The notes: generated by a model from the sequence alone, not told the origin. A DNA stretch of 64,000 nucleotides from Candidatus Rifleibacteriota bacterium (GCA_015233565.1 JADFXM010000001.1:62001-126000); one strand, 5' to 3'. Counted from the stretch's first letter, positions 17,522 through 27,122 are shown. Numbers and translations are program-made.

Positions 17522-20500
17522 TTATCGAGTAAAATTTGAATCAAGGCGGCACGGCAAACCCGTCCACGATGTTGAATCAGGAAGGGTCTCCCCTTTCATC
17601 AGTAATGATAAATCTCCAAGCGAAGCTTTTTGTCCCATTACTGTATCATAGAGAATAATTGCCCGAATTCCAAGAGTACAGCCATCTCCAATCTGAATGT
17701 TCGACATTTTCATGACCCTATCTTCGAAAAGATGCGTCTGTACTACACTATCCTGATTCAATGAAGCATCATCCCCGATACTTATCAAGTCGAATTCGGT
17801 CAGTGAAGTTGTTTCAATATAAACCCTGGCACCAATTTTTGCACCAAGCAAACGGAAGAACCAGGAAATAAATGGAGTTCCACGTAACATGCGAACGAGA
17901 AATGGGTCCGCAAGATGTTCATGCAGAGCCGTAATCAGCTCGGTTCGCCAAACAAAGGTTGACCAAAGAGGTTTTTCATCCGACCGATAGCGCCCAATGA
18001 GTATCCATTTTGCCAAAGTAACAATCAATGCAGCCACAACTCCAAATGCCAGGTATAATAACGGAAGAGACAAAATCATTGCAAAGTTCTCAAATTTGCT
18101 TTGAACGGAAATGAGTGTCAAAACCAGCAATCCATCCAAAAAAAATGTAAAAGTGGATGGTAATGTCACTCGGAAAAATTCAATCATTAGGCGTTTAACG
18201 ATCAATTCAGTCGTTGGATGATATGTCGTTGCTGAAGGAAAAGCAGTATTTATATGTCTTCGTGGCAAGAAAAAGGAAGGTGATCCTAACCAACTGGTGC
18301 CAGATTGTTCGGCACCTGGTGAAATTTCCGGGGTTGTGGAAGCCACACCTAGTAGGCCTCCCGGACCAAGTGCCTTTCCGGCAGGCACAACTGCACTATT
18401 GCCAACAAAAGTCCGGGTTCCAATTCGTGTAGGAGCCAAAGTAATCCAGCCACGTTCAATATGAGGAACCCCAAGGGACACCGAATCGGCTATGAAACTA
18501 CCCTCATCCATGTGCAATAGATCAGGGGTTGTTGAATGTGCAGTCGAAATTTCCACAAATGACCCAAGATAGGCACCCATAAGTCGAAACCATGGCACGA
18601 CATAAAGGGTTGCATAAACGGGGCCAGCAATTACCAAACTAAGATCGAGAACCTGATCGACAAACCATTTACGCACATATGAAGTGCTAGATAAAGGAAA
18701 GGTTCCTACCGGTGCTTTTTTTAAAATGAACCACTTTAGTAAAACAATTTCAAAAAGAAATGTTGGAATAAAGGTAAGCCCTATTATTGGGGCGAAACAC
18801 CAAAGCCAGGAGCCTGGAATTCGTTGTTCAAAATATAAAGTTACCCAACCTCCAGGAAGAACAGCCAAAATAGGAAGAAACATCAAGACAAGAATTCCAA
18901 TTGTTTGTAAAAAAATACTAAATGGAGTGGAAACATTTTTTTGGTGAATTACTGAAAACTTTTTTTTCTTACTTTTGAATTTACTGGAATTCGACGGAAT
19001 TGCCGGTGAACCTGCCCAGGTTTGTTCAATTGGAATTCGTTGCCCCTCAGGCAAGAGACTCAAACCTTCCAATCGTGCCCCATCTTCCATTTCGGAAAAA
19101 TTGGCCAGGACGGAGCGTGGTCCAACAAAACATCCGCTTCCAATCGAAATTGACGAAATATGCAGCCATCCATTGCGAACTACGTATCCCAATAGACAAG
19201 CTTCCTGCCCTATGCTTGTCCCATCCCCAATTTTCAACAAATCATAAATGCACAAATGGTCAGTCCCAAGAAACACATTTTTACCGATTTTTGCTCCCAT
19301 TAACCGTGCATAGGCAACAAGCCAGGGTGTCCCCATTAAAAAATGCAATGGAACCATGGATTGTAAACGCTCAACAAGCCACCAGCGCAAGTAATAAAAA
19401 CCCCACACAGGATACACACCAGGCCGATAGCGTCCTATGATAAGCCATTTGCCAATAATCGAAATCGGAAACATGAGAAGGTACATCCCAAACCATAATA
19501 CAAATGCACCAAAAACCGGAATTCCAAACCTGGCAAGCATATCTTCAGCAAAATATGGAATGAGCCATTGAAGTCCCGCAAACTCAATGAGCACATATAA
19601 TCCTAAAATTTGTAATAACCCGCATAACCAATAATTAAGATTTGTAGCGCGGTTCGGTTTGCTCTGTTTAGTCGGTATTTGTTCTTTCCTGGCTCGCCGT
19701 TTCTCGATTTCACCTGCCAACGCAGAAAGAACCGGAAAAGAATATACGTCAAGAACTGAAAGGTCATGAAAATCAGGATCACTTCGCAACATTGACACAA
19801 AGCTTGCAGCAAGAAGAGAGTGACCACCAAGATCATGAAAAAAATCTGCATTCCGAGAGATTTTTCTGTGCGAGACAAACAATTTTTCCCATATGGAAGC
19901 AATACGTTGCTCAGTAAAATTGCGAGGAAGGTCAATTTCTTTTTCCGAAGTGCCATTTTTTTTTGGTCGAGGAACCGGAAGTTTTGCTCGATCAACCTTT
20001 CCGCTGGTCAAAATTGGAAACTTATCAATTGTTTCAAAGATCGTTGGGATCATAAATGGAGGAAGAAATTCTCCAAGGTGCGCTCGGATTCGTTCTTCAT
20101 CAATCTCCACATCTGAAGGAATCAAATAACCCACTAGCTGCTGAATCCCGGGAAGGTCTTCTCTAACTGCCACTGCTGCAGAACGCACTCCCGAACAGGT
20201 TCTAAGAGCATTTTCAATCTCTTCGAGCTCTATGCGAAATCCTCTCAGTTTTACCTGCCCATCGATGCGCCCTCGAAACTCAATTTCACCTTCGGAGTTA
20301 AAACATCCAAGATCGCCGGTGCGATAAAGACGTCCTTCTCCAAATGGATTCGGAATAAATTTTTCAGCCGTTAGGTCAGCTCTACCCAGATAACCACGTG
20401 CTAACCCCAACCCTCCAATAAAAATTTCTCCACAAGTGTTTTCAGGAACTTTTTGAAAAGATTCATCGAGGCAAAAAATCGAATAGCCAGGAGCCGGTTT

Positions 20501-21472
20501 CCCTATAGTAACTGGTTTTTCTGGGTGACACTCGGAATAAGTAGCGATAACCGTTGTTTCAGTGGGACCATAGGTATTCACCACTCGTAATCCAGGTCGG
20601 ACCCACTTCTGCATCAAAGAGGTGGGAAATGCTTCCCCACCAAGGATCAGTAAGCGAAGAGTTGGGATGTCTTCAGTCAACATAGATAAAAGCGTTGGAA
20701 CGCAAGAAAGAACGGTCACTCCCAACTCGGTAAGCATTCTGGAAAGTTCGGGCCCAGAATGTGCCATTTCAGGTGTTGCAGGCACCAATGTTGCTCCTGC
20801 AAAAAAAGCCAGCCAAATTTCTTCCACTGACGCATCAAAAGCAATAGAAAAACCTTGATATATTAAATCTCGGGAAGCGAGGTGAAAAATTTCACCCTCC
20901 GCTCGAACAAGATGAACCACATTTCTATGCTCAATCTGGACACCTTTAGGTTTTCCTGTTGACCCCGAAGTGTAAATTATGTAACAAACATCCTGCGAAG
21001 TTGTTTGGGAAACGTTTCGCGTTATACGAAGAAAAGAGGTTTTGAATATTTCCGTAAGACTCTTATCAAACTCCAAGAGTTTCCATGCACCTTTTGGAAG
21101 TCTTCCAGATAATGAGGATACCGTGATAAGGGTATGAACATGACAATCAGATAGAATATAATGAATTCGGTCAATTGGGTAATCCGGATCCAGGGGAAGA
21201 TAAGCTGCACCCGATTTAAGTATTCCCAATAAAATAATATATAAATTTGGAGACCGTGGTATCATCACTGCTACGTAATCTCCTCGACTCACACCCATAC
21301 TCCGAAGATAATGTGCAACCTGATTAGCACGTTTCTCAAGAGTCTTATACGTTAATTTTTCTGACCCATATGAAATAGCAATATTGTCGGGATAAAGATC
21401 TGCTTGGAATTCAAATAGCTCGTGAAGTAATTCGCATTCAGAAGGTTTCATTACAACACGCCCTTTTGCCAA
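17522..21472 (-). CDS. NRPS-like protein: adenylation-PCP-membrane/hexapeptide terminal domain
   Basis: 1316 residues. Residues ~15-500 form an adenylation domain with all core motifs (YIIYTSGSTGKPKG ~164-177, NTYGPTE ~299-305, YRTGDL ~383-388, catalytic Lys492 in GKVDRAK; Asp213 of the substrate pocket FDASVEE). A peptidyl carrier follows, with the phosphopantetheine serine S552 in DLGGHSLL. The remaining ~700 residues alternate membrane helices with three left-handed beta-helix (hexapeptide-repeat) segments near 720-810, 985-1075 and 1220-1300. This is the NRPS terminal-domain layout (TIGR02353-type) of Pls-like poly-amino-acid synthetases such as epsilon-poly-lysine synthetase. No condensation or thioesterase domain. 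It likely activates one amino acid and oligomerises or transfers it at the membrane. It stands alone; no tailoring genes are adjacent. ATG at codon 8 is an alternative start. Confidence 0.88.
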   Translation of the reverse strand: MAKGRVVMKPSECELLHELFEFQADLYPDNIAISYGSEKLTYKTLEKRANQVAHYLRSMGVSRGDYVAVMIPRSPNLYIILLGILKSGAAYLPLDPDYPIDRIHYILSDCHVHTLITVSSLSGRLPKGAWKLLEFDKSLTEIFKTSFLRITRNVSQTTSQDVCYIIYTSGSTGKPKGVQIEHRNVVHLVRAEGEIFHLASRDLIYQGFSIAFDASVEEIWLAFFAGATLVPATPEMAHSGPELSRMLTELGVTVLSCVPTLLSMLTEDIPTLRLLILGGEAFPTSLMQKWVRPGLRVVNTYGPTETTVIATYSECHPEKPVTIGKPAPGYSIFCLDESFQKVPENTCGEIFIGGLGLARGYLGRADLTAEKFIPNPFGEGRLYRTGDLGCFNSEGEIEFRGRIDGQVKLRGFRIELEEIENALRTCSGVRSAAVAVREDLPGIQQLVGYLIPSDVEIDEERIRAHLGEFLPPFMIPTIFETIDKFPILTSGKVDRAKLPVPRPKKNGTSEKEIDLPRNFTEQRIASIWEKLFVSHRKISRNADFFHDLGGHSLLAASFVSMLRSDPDFHDLSVLDVYSFPVLSALAGEIEKRRARKEQIPTKQSKPNRATNLNYWLCGLLQILGLYVLIEFAGLQWLIPYFAEDMLARFGIPVFGAFVLWFGMYLLMFPISIIGKWLIIGRYRPGVYPVWGFYYLRWWLVERLQSMVPLHFLMGTPWLVAYARLMGAKIGKNVFLGTDHLCIYDLLKIGDGTSIGQEACLLGYVVRNGWLHISSISIGSGCFVGPRSVLANFSEMEDGARLEGLSLLPEGQRIPIEQTWAGSPAIPSNSSKFKSKKKKFSVIHQKNVSTPFSIFLQTIGILVLMFLPILAVLPGGWVTLYFEQRIPGSWLWCFAPIIGLTFIPTFLFEIVLLKWFILKKAPVGTFPLSSTSYVRKWFVDQVLDLSLVIAGPVYATLYVVPWFRLMGAYLGSFVEISTAHSTTPDLLHMDEGSFIADSVSLGVPHIERGWITLAPTRIGTRTFVGNSAVVPAGKALGPGGLLGVASTTPEISPGAEQSGTSWLGSPSFFLPRRHINTAFPSATTYHPTTELIVKRLMIEFFRVTLPSTFTFFLDGLLVLTLISVQSKFENFAMILSLPLLYLAFGVVAALIVTLAKWILIGRYRSDEKPLWSTFVWRTELITALHEHLADPFLVRMLRGTPFISWFFRLLGAKIGARVYIETTSLTEFDLISIGDDASLNQDSVVQTHLFEDRVMKMSNIQIGDGCTLGIRAIILYDTVMGQKASLGDLSLLMKGETLPDSTSWTGLPCRLDSNFTR

Positions 21473-22037
21473 TCAGAGCAACTGGTATTTGCCATAAGTA
21501 CAAACTTCCTATATGTTACTTTCGTGTGGAGAATCATTGAGAGTCACTTTTTTTCTAAATATGTGGACGGAATTTGTTAAAGATGTCACTAATATTATAC
21601 AGCAAAAACCAAGTTTCTTTGCTTTGCTCGAAATGGCACAAAATGCCGTTATCCCAACTTAATAACATGGCACCGAATTTCTTTCTAAAATAGCATATTT
21701 TTTAAAGAGTGATTCTATCAAATTATTTGGGAAAGGTAAATTTTCGAAAATGTAAATTTTCTTAAAGAAAAACCGATAATGGCAGCAATACCTCAAAAAG
21801 GCTTCTGTATATGCCGATTTAGTGCTTTTAGTTTCAAACAGATTTTTGCTTTATTTATTTTGTTAATGTTACTGTTTGTATTTTCTGAATCAATTTTCCA
21901 CTCTTCTAATGAATCATTCCCGGCCAGACAGAAAATTGGAAATACCAAAAAAAAATTGAAACTAGCATCGCATTTACTTTTGGAATTTTCAATTTTCGTT
22001 TTTTGATTTGAATTGTAATCATTAAAATCTCCAGTTC
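21473..22037. other. AT-rich intergenic region
   Basis: Upstream of the NRPS-like gene and downstream (3') side of the unknown membrane-anchored gene. Very AT-rich and without clear terminators. The only open frame worth noting is at 21779-22006 (plus strand), listed separately. Confidence 0.4.
21779..22006 (+). CDS. Possible small membrane protein
   Basis: 75 residues from ATG with one convincing membrane segment (FALFILLMLLFVFSESIF) near residues 24-42 and a basic C-terminal part. No good ribosome binding site is visible and it matches no family I know. In this AT-rich stretch a hydrophobic open frame can arise by chance, so this is a weak call. Confidence 0.2.
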   Translation: MAAIPQKGFCICRFSAFSFKQIFALFILLMLLFVFSESIFHSSNESFPARQKIGNTKKKLKLASHLLLEFSIFVF

Positions 22038-23768
22038 TTAAAATTTGTTTCCATTCAGGATGTCAATCAACACACGTGATGGCTGTTTGAACGAGTCGAA
22101 ATATTCCGGAACAGGTGCACTCCATTCTCCAAGCTTAACAGAAGAAGTAGAAACAAGTTTTCCGCCACATATTATTTCAGAATATTTTTCAACTGGAAAT
22201 TCAAACTCTCTAGACATATGGCTCTCTCCAAGAGGTATAGCAGCAATTGATTCTGCGCCAGTGAAATCCAGATCCATCATCAAAATTTCTGCAATCCACT
22301 TCTGTTCAAAAACAAGTCTTCCTTTTCCCACTGTGTTAAAACCATCATCGATAATACCTATCACATCACGAAACATTTTTCCTTCTTCAATTAGTGAACG
22401 AGGAGTGCCCCAAATTTTAACAAAAAATAGCCGAAAATCATTATAAATTCTAATATCTTCAATTTCAGAACCAATCAAAATTTGCTTAAAATCTGTTATC
22501 TTAATTTCTTGAAAGTCGTTTTTGTTCCACATGAAACAAAGTACTAATCCACGATTTCTATCATAACCACAAATTAAAACCTTTTTTCCGTATTCATCTA
22601 ACCCTTTTATTGCAGCAATATCAAGAGAAAAAGAACCCGGAAAATCTGGACGAACCTCTTTTAACCATTTATTGAATACTCCATTACTTAAAACGAAAAA
22701 CCTCTTTTTTTCGTTAAAGCGTCGATCAAACCAGAGCATTCTCCTTCCTTCCAGTTCACCAAAGGACAATGCCCCCCCTTCATCTCCGATAATTTCAACT
22801 GAATCTTCAACAGGGGCACCATCTTTAGCCAGGAGGTATTGCGTTTTTCCCGGAGTTTTGGCAAAAACATAGTTTTCCAATCCACTTTCACTTTCGTTTT
22901 CTCCGCAAAAAAAACTAGCCTGCGGGGGGGGATCCTCAAAAAAAGAACTTTTTTCGCAATTTCCGCAATCTTCAAGACATGCATTTATGGAAAATCTGGT
23001 CATTCGCTCTCGATCAAGGCCGCCAAGAAAAAAAATCTTATTTTCAGGTTTTTCATCTGCCTTCAAAATTTTATACCACCATGAATAATTGCGTGTTTCA
23101 ACTGAATCACGGAAAATTTTAAATGACCTATCAAAAAGCCCTTGGGCAGGAAGGTAATTCCAACTTTGATACCAACTCCCATTCGGAATGGAATACCATT
23201 TCTTTCCAGACACGAAATTCACTCCCAATGGGAATACATCAGGAAACTCGAAGTTTTGCAGGATTCCAGGCCCACAACTATGAAATGCTCCCCAGGGCCT
23301 AAAAATGGGCCTGCCTATTTCAGATAATCCAAAAACACCACGTGCATCATTATGCTCCATTGAATGATTCCCCCAATTTGCTTTAGCCGGAAGATCATCA
23401 AAAACCTGTCGATAGATCATTCCCGGTTCCGTCTGATAATCAGGAGAAATTGATTGCAAAAAGAAAACTACATTTCGGTTTTTTAAAACCTTAAAATCTT
23501 CAAAAGATCCCGGATTTGCTAACAAACCAAGCTGTAATCCCTTATTTAAAGGGTCATTTAACCTCATAAATTTTGAGGAATCTAAATAATCCAGGTATAG
23601 GTAGATTTCAGGAATCCTCTTTTCATATGCCCCAAGCCATTTACAGATTGAAAAAAAAGTCAAAACACAAACAATCATTACCAACCCAGCGAAATCAGAA
23701 TTACCTATTTTTTGCCGAGGATACTGTAAAACAGGGTTTCCAATGGTTTTTTTTTGAAAAATTTCCAT
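22038..23768 (-). CDS. Unknown membrane-anchored protein with C8 homopolymer
   Basis: 576 residues. One N-terminal membrane helix (residues ~26-46, FAGLVMIVCVLTFFSICKWL) follows a short cytoplasmic tail, leaving a ~525-residue domain outside the membrane. The exported part is rich in W, G and F, with many short strands (for example RRMLWFDRRFN), suggesting a beta-rich or propeller fold, plus a cysteine cluster CLEDCGNCEKS near residue 268-280. I recognise no family. The coding strand contains a run of eight C (at 22924-22931, codons near residue 280) and a run of seven G (22772-22778), which is odd in such AT-rich DNA. Transcribed away from the ArsR gene, with which it shares an upstream region. 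Confidence 0.7.
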   Translation of the reverse strand: MEIFQKKTIGNPVLQYPRQKIGNSDFAGLVMIVCVLTFFSICKWLGAYEKRIPEIYLYLDYLDSSKFMRLNDPLNKGLQLGLLANPGSFEDFKVLKNRNVVFFLQSISPDYQTEPGMIYRQVFDDLPAKANWGNHSMEHNDARGVFGLSEIGRPIFRPWGAFHSCGPGILQNFEFPDVFPLGVNFVSGKKWYSIPNGSWYQSWNYLPAQGLFDRSFKIFRDSVETRNYSWWYKILKADEKPENKIFFLGGLDRERMTRFSINACLEDCGNCEKSSFFEDPPPQASFFCGENESESGLENYVFAKTPGKTQYLLAKDGAPVEDSVEIIGDEGGALSFGELEGRRMLWFDRRFNEKKRFFVLSNGVFNKWLKEVRPDFPGSFSLDIAAIKGLDEYGKKVLICGYDRNRGLVLCFMWNKNDFQEIKITDFKQILIGSEIEDIRIYNDFRLFFVKIWGTPRSLIEEGKMFRDVIGIIDDGFNTVGKGRLVFEQKWIAEILMMDLDFTGAESIAAIPLGESHMSREFEFPVEKYSEIICGGKLVSTSSVKLGEWSAPVPEYFDSFKQPSRVLIDILNGNKF

Positions 23769-23863
23769 AACCTAAGTAATGATTGCAAAGTGAATTCCGT
23801 TCATAGGACAATCATAGCTCGATTTTCGCAACTTTTACACTATTTCTGTCAAAAAAAGTTCGA

Positions 23864-23892
23864 TTGACATCTTATTCATATATGTGTATATT
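23864..23892 (+). promoter_or_regulatory. Strong sigma70-type promoter of arsR-like gene
   Basis: TTGACA (23864-23869), exactly 17 bases, then TATATT (23887-23892). Both boxes are near-consensus. Predicted transcription start is close to 23899, which is within a base or so of the ATG at 23900, so the mRNA would be leaderless or nearly so. Confidence 0.75.
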
Positions 23893-23905
23893 AACATATA
23901 TGAAT
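23874..23905. promoter_or_regulatory. Inverted-repeat operator overlapping the promoter
   Basis: Perfect 11-base inverted repeat ATTCATATATG (23874-23884) / CATATATGAAT (23895-23905) with a 10-base centre. It covers the promoter spacer, the -10 box and the start codon of the repressor gene, the usual place for an autoregulatory ArsR-family site. Confidence 0.75.
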
Positions 23906-24220
23906 AAAAAAACTTCTTTGCAAAAGAATTTTATTCCCTTCGCGGCCGAAATTTTTAAAAGTATCGGTCATCCTCTTAGATTAAAAATTTTTGAGGCGCT
24001 TGCCTCAGGGGAGAAATCGGTATCCGAACTGCAAAAAAGTATCGATGCACCCCAATCTGTGGTTTCACATCAACTGAAAATTCTTAAATCGGGAAAAGTT
24101 GTTTCTTTCAGAAAGGAAGGAACGTTATCAATGTATTATTTATCAATTCCCGAGCTGCAGCATCTATTAGATTGCTTATACAGTTGTCAGGACAAAATAG
24201 CCAAGAAAATTAATCTTTAA
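23900..24220 (+). CDS. ArsR/SmtB-family transcriptional repressor
   Basis: 106 residues from ATG 23900. An in-frame TTG at 23864 and ATG at 23882 lie inside the promoter itself and are unlikely starts. The winged HTH is typical (LFKSIGHPLRLKIFEAL-like opening, then SVSELQKSIDAPQSVVSHQL as recognition region). The metal-binding ELCVCDL motif of ArsR/SmtB is absent. The only cysteines are C92 and C96 in the C-terminal helix (CLYSC), a dithiol that could form a disulfide or tetrasulfide. The gene is 17 bases upstream of a sulfur-transfer fusion protein, so a persulfide- or redox-sensing repressor is a reasonable guess. A perfect inverted repeat over its promoter points to autorepression. Confidence 0.88.
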   Translation: MNKKTSLQKNFIPFAAEIFKSIGHPLRLKIFEALASGEKSVSELQKSIDAPQSVVSHQLKILKSGKVVSFRKEGTLSMYYLSIPELQHLLDCLYSCQDKIAKKINL

Positions 24221-24237
24221 CGAAAGGAAAAATAACA

Positions 24238-26721
24238 ATGAAAAAAATAATTGTTATCGGTGGGGTAGCTGGTGGAGCATCGGCAGCAGCAAGAGCAAGA
24301 AGATTGTCTGAAGATTCCGAAATCACGATTATCGAGCGAGGAAACTTTGTAAGCTTCGCCAATTGCGGTCTTCCATATCATATCGGAAACATAATAAAAG
24401 ACAGAGATGCTTTGTTCCTCCAAACTCCTGATTCTTTAAAAAAGCGTTTCAATATTAATGTCCTGGTTAATCATGAGGCAATTTCAATTGACCGTCAGAA
24501 TAAGACTGTAAGGGTGAAAGAAGTCTCTTCGGAAAAAGAGGCAGAGTTAAAATACGATAACTTAATTTTGTCTCCCGGCGCTGAACCCTTTAAACCGGCA
24601 TTACCCGGAATTAATTTTCCCAACATTTTTACTTTAAGAACAATTCCCGACATGGATCGAATAATAGAATGCATAAATAACCGGAATGTAAAACATGCGA
24701 TAGTAGTAGGTGGAGGATTTATCGGGCTTGAGGTGATTGAAAATCTGATTAATCGAAAAATTTCCGTCATTCTTATAGAAAGAGAAAACCAGGTAATGCC
24801 TCCCATGGACCCGGAAATGACCTCGATTATTCATCAACATCTAAAATTTCATGGAGTGGACTTAAAACTTGGGACTCAATTAAATTCCATTTCCCAGGCA
24901 AATTCCAGGTTGGCAGTTCAAATTTCCGGAGGAAACTCTTTTGAAACCGATATGGTAATACTGGCAATAGGTGTCAAACCTGAAGTCAAACTTGCTAAAG
25001 ATGCGGGATTAAAAATAGGAGAACGCGGAGGAATAGCAGTAGATGAATTTTTGAAAACCAGCGATCCTGATATTTATGCAATAGGGGATGCTGCTGAAAT
25101 TTTTGATAGACTAAGCGGGGAAAGATCTGTTGTTCCGCTCGCCGGCCCAGCAAATAGGCAAGGAAGGCTATCTGCTGATTCAATTTTTCTTCCTGAAAGG
25201 AAGAAAGCATATAAAGGAACTCAAGGTACTTGGATCTGCAAAATTTTCGATTATGCCGCAGCCCAAACAGGATTGTCTGAAAAAAGTCTAAAACGAAAAA
25301 ATAGAGCTTTCTCCAAAGTATATTTACATCCCGAAAATCATGCAGGTTATTATCCCAACTCATTTCCCATGACGATTAAATTACTTTTTGACCCACAAAG
25401 CGGTCGAATCCTTGGTGCACAGATTATCGGAACCGAAGGTGTTGACAAGCGAATTGACGTCTTGGCCACCGCCATTGCCGGGCAAATGACCGTTGAGGAT
25501 CTGACAAATCTCGAATTAGCTTATGCTCCTCCTTTCGGTTCGGCAAAAGACCCGATAAATATGGCGGGAATGATTGCCCAAAACATTATAAGCGGAGAGC
25601 ACAGAGCATTGTGGGTCGAAGAACTTGATTCAAGAAAAAAAGATGAATTCATTTTAGTGGATGTAAGGACGCCAACTGAGTTTGGAAACGGGAATATTCC
25701 AGGATCAATAAACATCCCTATTGATCAACTAAGAGAGCGATTATCCGAAATTCCTAAAGAGAAGGAAATATTTTTGTATTGCCAAGTCGGCTTTCGCGGA
25801 TACCTAGCTCAAAGAGTTCTTTCTCAAAAAGGATTTTCAGTTAAAAATCTGATTGGGGGATATAAAACTTGGGCAATGTATCACGAAGATGCACTTAAAC
25901 AGCCGCAACCAAAAACTGTATGCGAAATATATTGTTCTGAGTCTAAAGAGGAACCCATTCCAGAAGGAGAAGTATTTGAACTTGACGCTTGTGGGTTGCA
26001 ATGTCCTGGGCCATTATTAAAAATGCGCGAAAAAATGGAAATATTGAAAAGTGGTCAAATCTTAAAAGTTTATTCAACAGATCCAGGCTTCTTAAACGAT
26101 TCTGCTGCCTGGTGTTCAAGATCAGGAAATAGGCTTGTTCAGGTAAAATCAGATCATGGGAGGTATATTGCAGTGATTCAAAAATCTAACATAACCACAT
26201 CGTCAAATTCCTCTTCAGATGAAACATGTACAAAAAATCTGCTTCCCAAAAAAGACGCTTTGACAATGGTAGTATTCAGCGGAGATCTGGATAAAGCTTA
26301 TGCAACATTTATTATCGCAAATGGTGCAGCAGCCATGGGAATGAAAGTGACTCTTTTTTTCACCTTTTGGGGCTTGAACATCTTGAGAAAAACAGATGCT
26401 CCTCCAGTCAACAAAGGAATTGTTGAAAAGATGTTTGGAATGATGATGCCCATGGGTCCAGATGCTTTGAAGCTCTCAAAAATGAACTTCGCCGGCCTTG
26501 GAACAGCAATGATGAAACAGGTCATGTCCGAAAAGAACGTCGAGCCTCTACCCAATTTAATCAAACAAGCAATGGACGCCGGGGTTAAAATGGTCGCCTG
26601 TACAATGAGTATGAACGTAATGGGATTAAAGAAAGAAGAATTATTCGACGGAATAGAAGAAGGTGGAGTAGCTCATTACCTAAATTATGCTGCTGACTCT
26701 TCAATTAATCTGTTTGTGTAA
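24238..26721 (+). CDS. CoA-disulfide reductase - rhodanese - TusA - DsrE fusion
   Basis: 827 residues, four domains. 1-450: FAD/NAD(P)H-dependent CoA-disulfide reductase with nucleotide motif VIGGVAGGASAA and the single active-site cysteine C43 (SFANCGLPYH, the same position as in staphylococcal CoADR). ~455-548: rhodanese, active Cys515 (YCQVGFRG). ~578-650: TusA/SirA-like, C589 in CGLQCPGP. ~675-827: DsrE/F-like with C788. Each domain handles thiol-bound or sulfane sulfur, so the chain can in principle reduce persulfides and pass sulfur between its own cysteines. Such fusions act in CoA persulfide/polysulfide reduction and sulfur relay in the cytoplasm. All four reactive cysteines are present. 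Starts 17 bases after the ArsR gene, with AGGAA-type ribosome binding site. Confidence 0.92.
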   Translation: MKKIIVIGGVAGGASAAARARRLSEDSEITIIERGNFVSFANCGLPYHIGNIIKDRDALFLQTPDSLKKRFNINVLVNHEAISIDRQNKTVRVKEVSSEKEAELKYDNLILSPGAEPFKPALPGINFPNIFTLRTIPDMDRIIECINNRNVKHAIVVGGGFIGLEVIENLINRKISVILIERENQVMPPMDPEMTSIIHQHLKFHGVDLKLGTQLNSISQANSRLAVQISGGNSFETDMVILAIGVKPEVKLAKDAGLKIGERGGIAVDEFLKTSDPDIYAIGDAAEIFDRLSGERSVVPLAGPANRQGRLSADSIFLPERKKAYKGTQGTWICKIFDYAAAQTGLSEKSLKRKNRAFSKVYLHPENHAGYYPNSFPMTIKLLFDPQSGRILGAQIIGTEGVDKRIDVLATAIAGQMTVEDLTNLELAYAPPFGSAKDPINMAGMIAQNIISGEHRALWVEELDSRKKDEFILVDVRTPTEFGNGNIPGSINIPIDQLRERLSEIPKEKEIFLYCQVGFRGYLAQRVLSQKGFSVKNLIGGYKTWAMYHEDALKQPQPKTVCEIYCSESKEEPIPEGEVFELDACGLQCPGPLLKMREKMEILKSGQILKVYSTDPGFLNDSAAWCSRSGNRLVQVKSDHGRYIAVIQKSNITTSSNSSSDETCTKNLLPKKDALTMVVFSGDLDKAYATFIIANGAAAMGMKVTLFFTFWGLNILRKTDAPPVNKGIVEKMFGMMMPMGPDALKLSKMNFAGLGTAMMKQVMSEKNVEPLPNLIKQAMDAGVKMVACTMSMNVMGLKKEELFDGIEEGGVAHYLNYAADSSINLFV

Positions 26722-26908
26722 TTTTACTTTTTTCAAGAATAGAACCTTCAGACCTCCTGATTTAGAATGAACTCATTTGGCATATTTTTGAAGAGTTTTC
26801 GGCACACATAAACATTTTTTTCTGTGAAAAGTGCTTGGTGGATTTCCGATTGGAAACTCAAAAATTCTGATCAATTCATATATGCATCAGGAGATCTGAC
26901 CTTAGTCG

Positions 26909-26957
26909 TTTGCGGCGGGCTGGGCTCTCTGTCAGCCTGACTCGCCGCAACGTTTTT
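26909..26957 (+). terminator. GC-rich hairpin followed by T run
   Basis: TTGCGGCG (26910-26917) pairs with CGCCGCAA (26943-26950), and inside it GGCTG (26918-26922) pairs with CAGCC (26933-26937), leaving a bulge. CGTTTTTC follows. It could end the CoA-disulfide reductase transcript, although it is 190 bases beyond the stop; a repeat element or small RNA end is equally possible. Confidence 0.4.
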
Positions 26958-27122
26958 CACATACGCTTTAAATCCATGGATTTTCGTATCAAAAAATGAG
27001 ATGTTTTTCTTTTTTCACTTAAATGGAAAAAATCAATCAGATCAATTATTAAAATAACACACGCAGCGAGATGGTGCAGATTAGGCGTTTACTGCCATAG
27101 CCCAACCAAAAAAATGCGTCAT

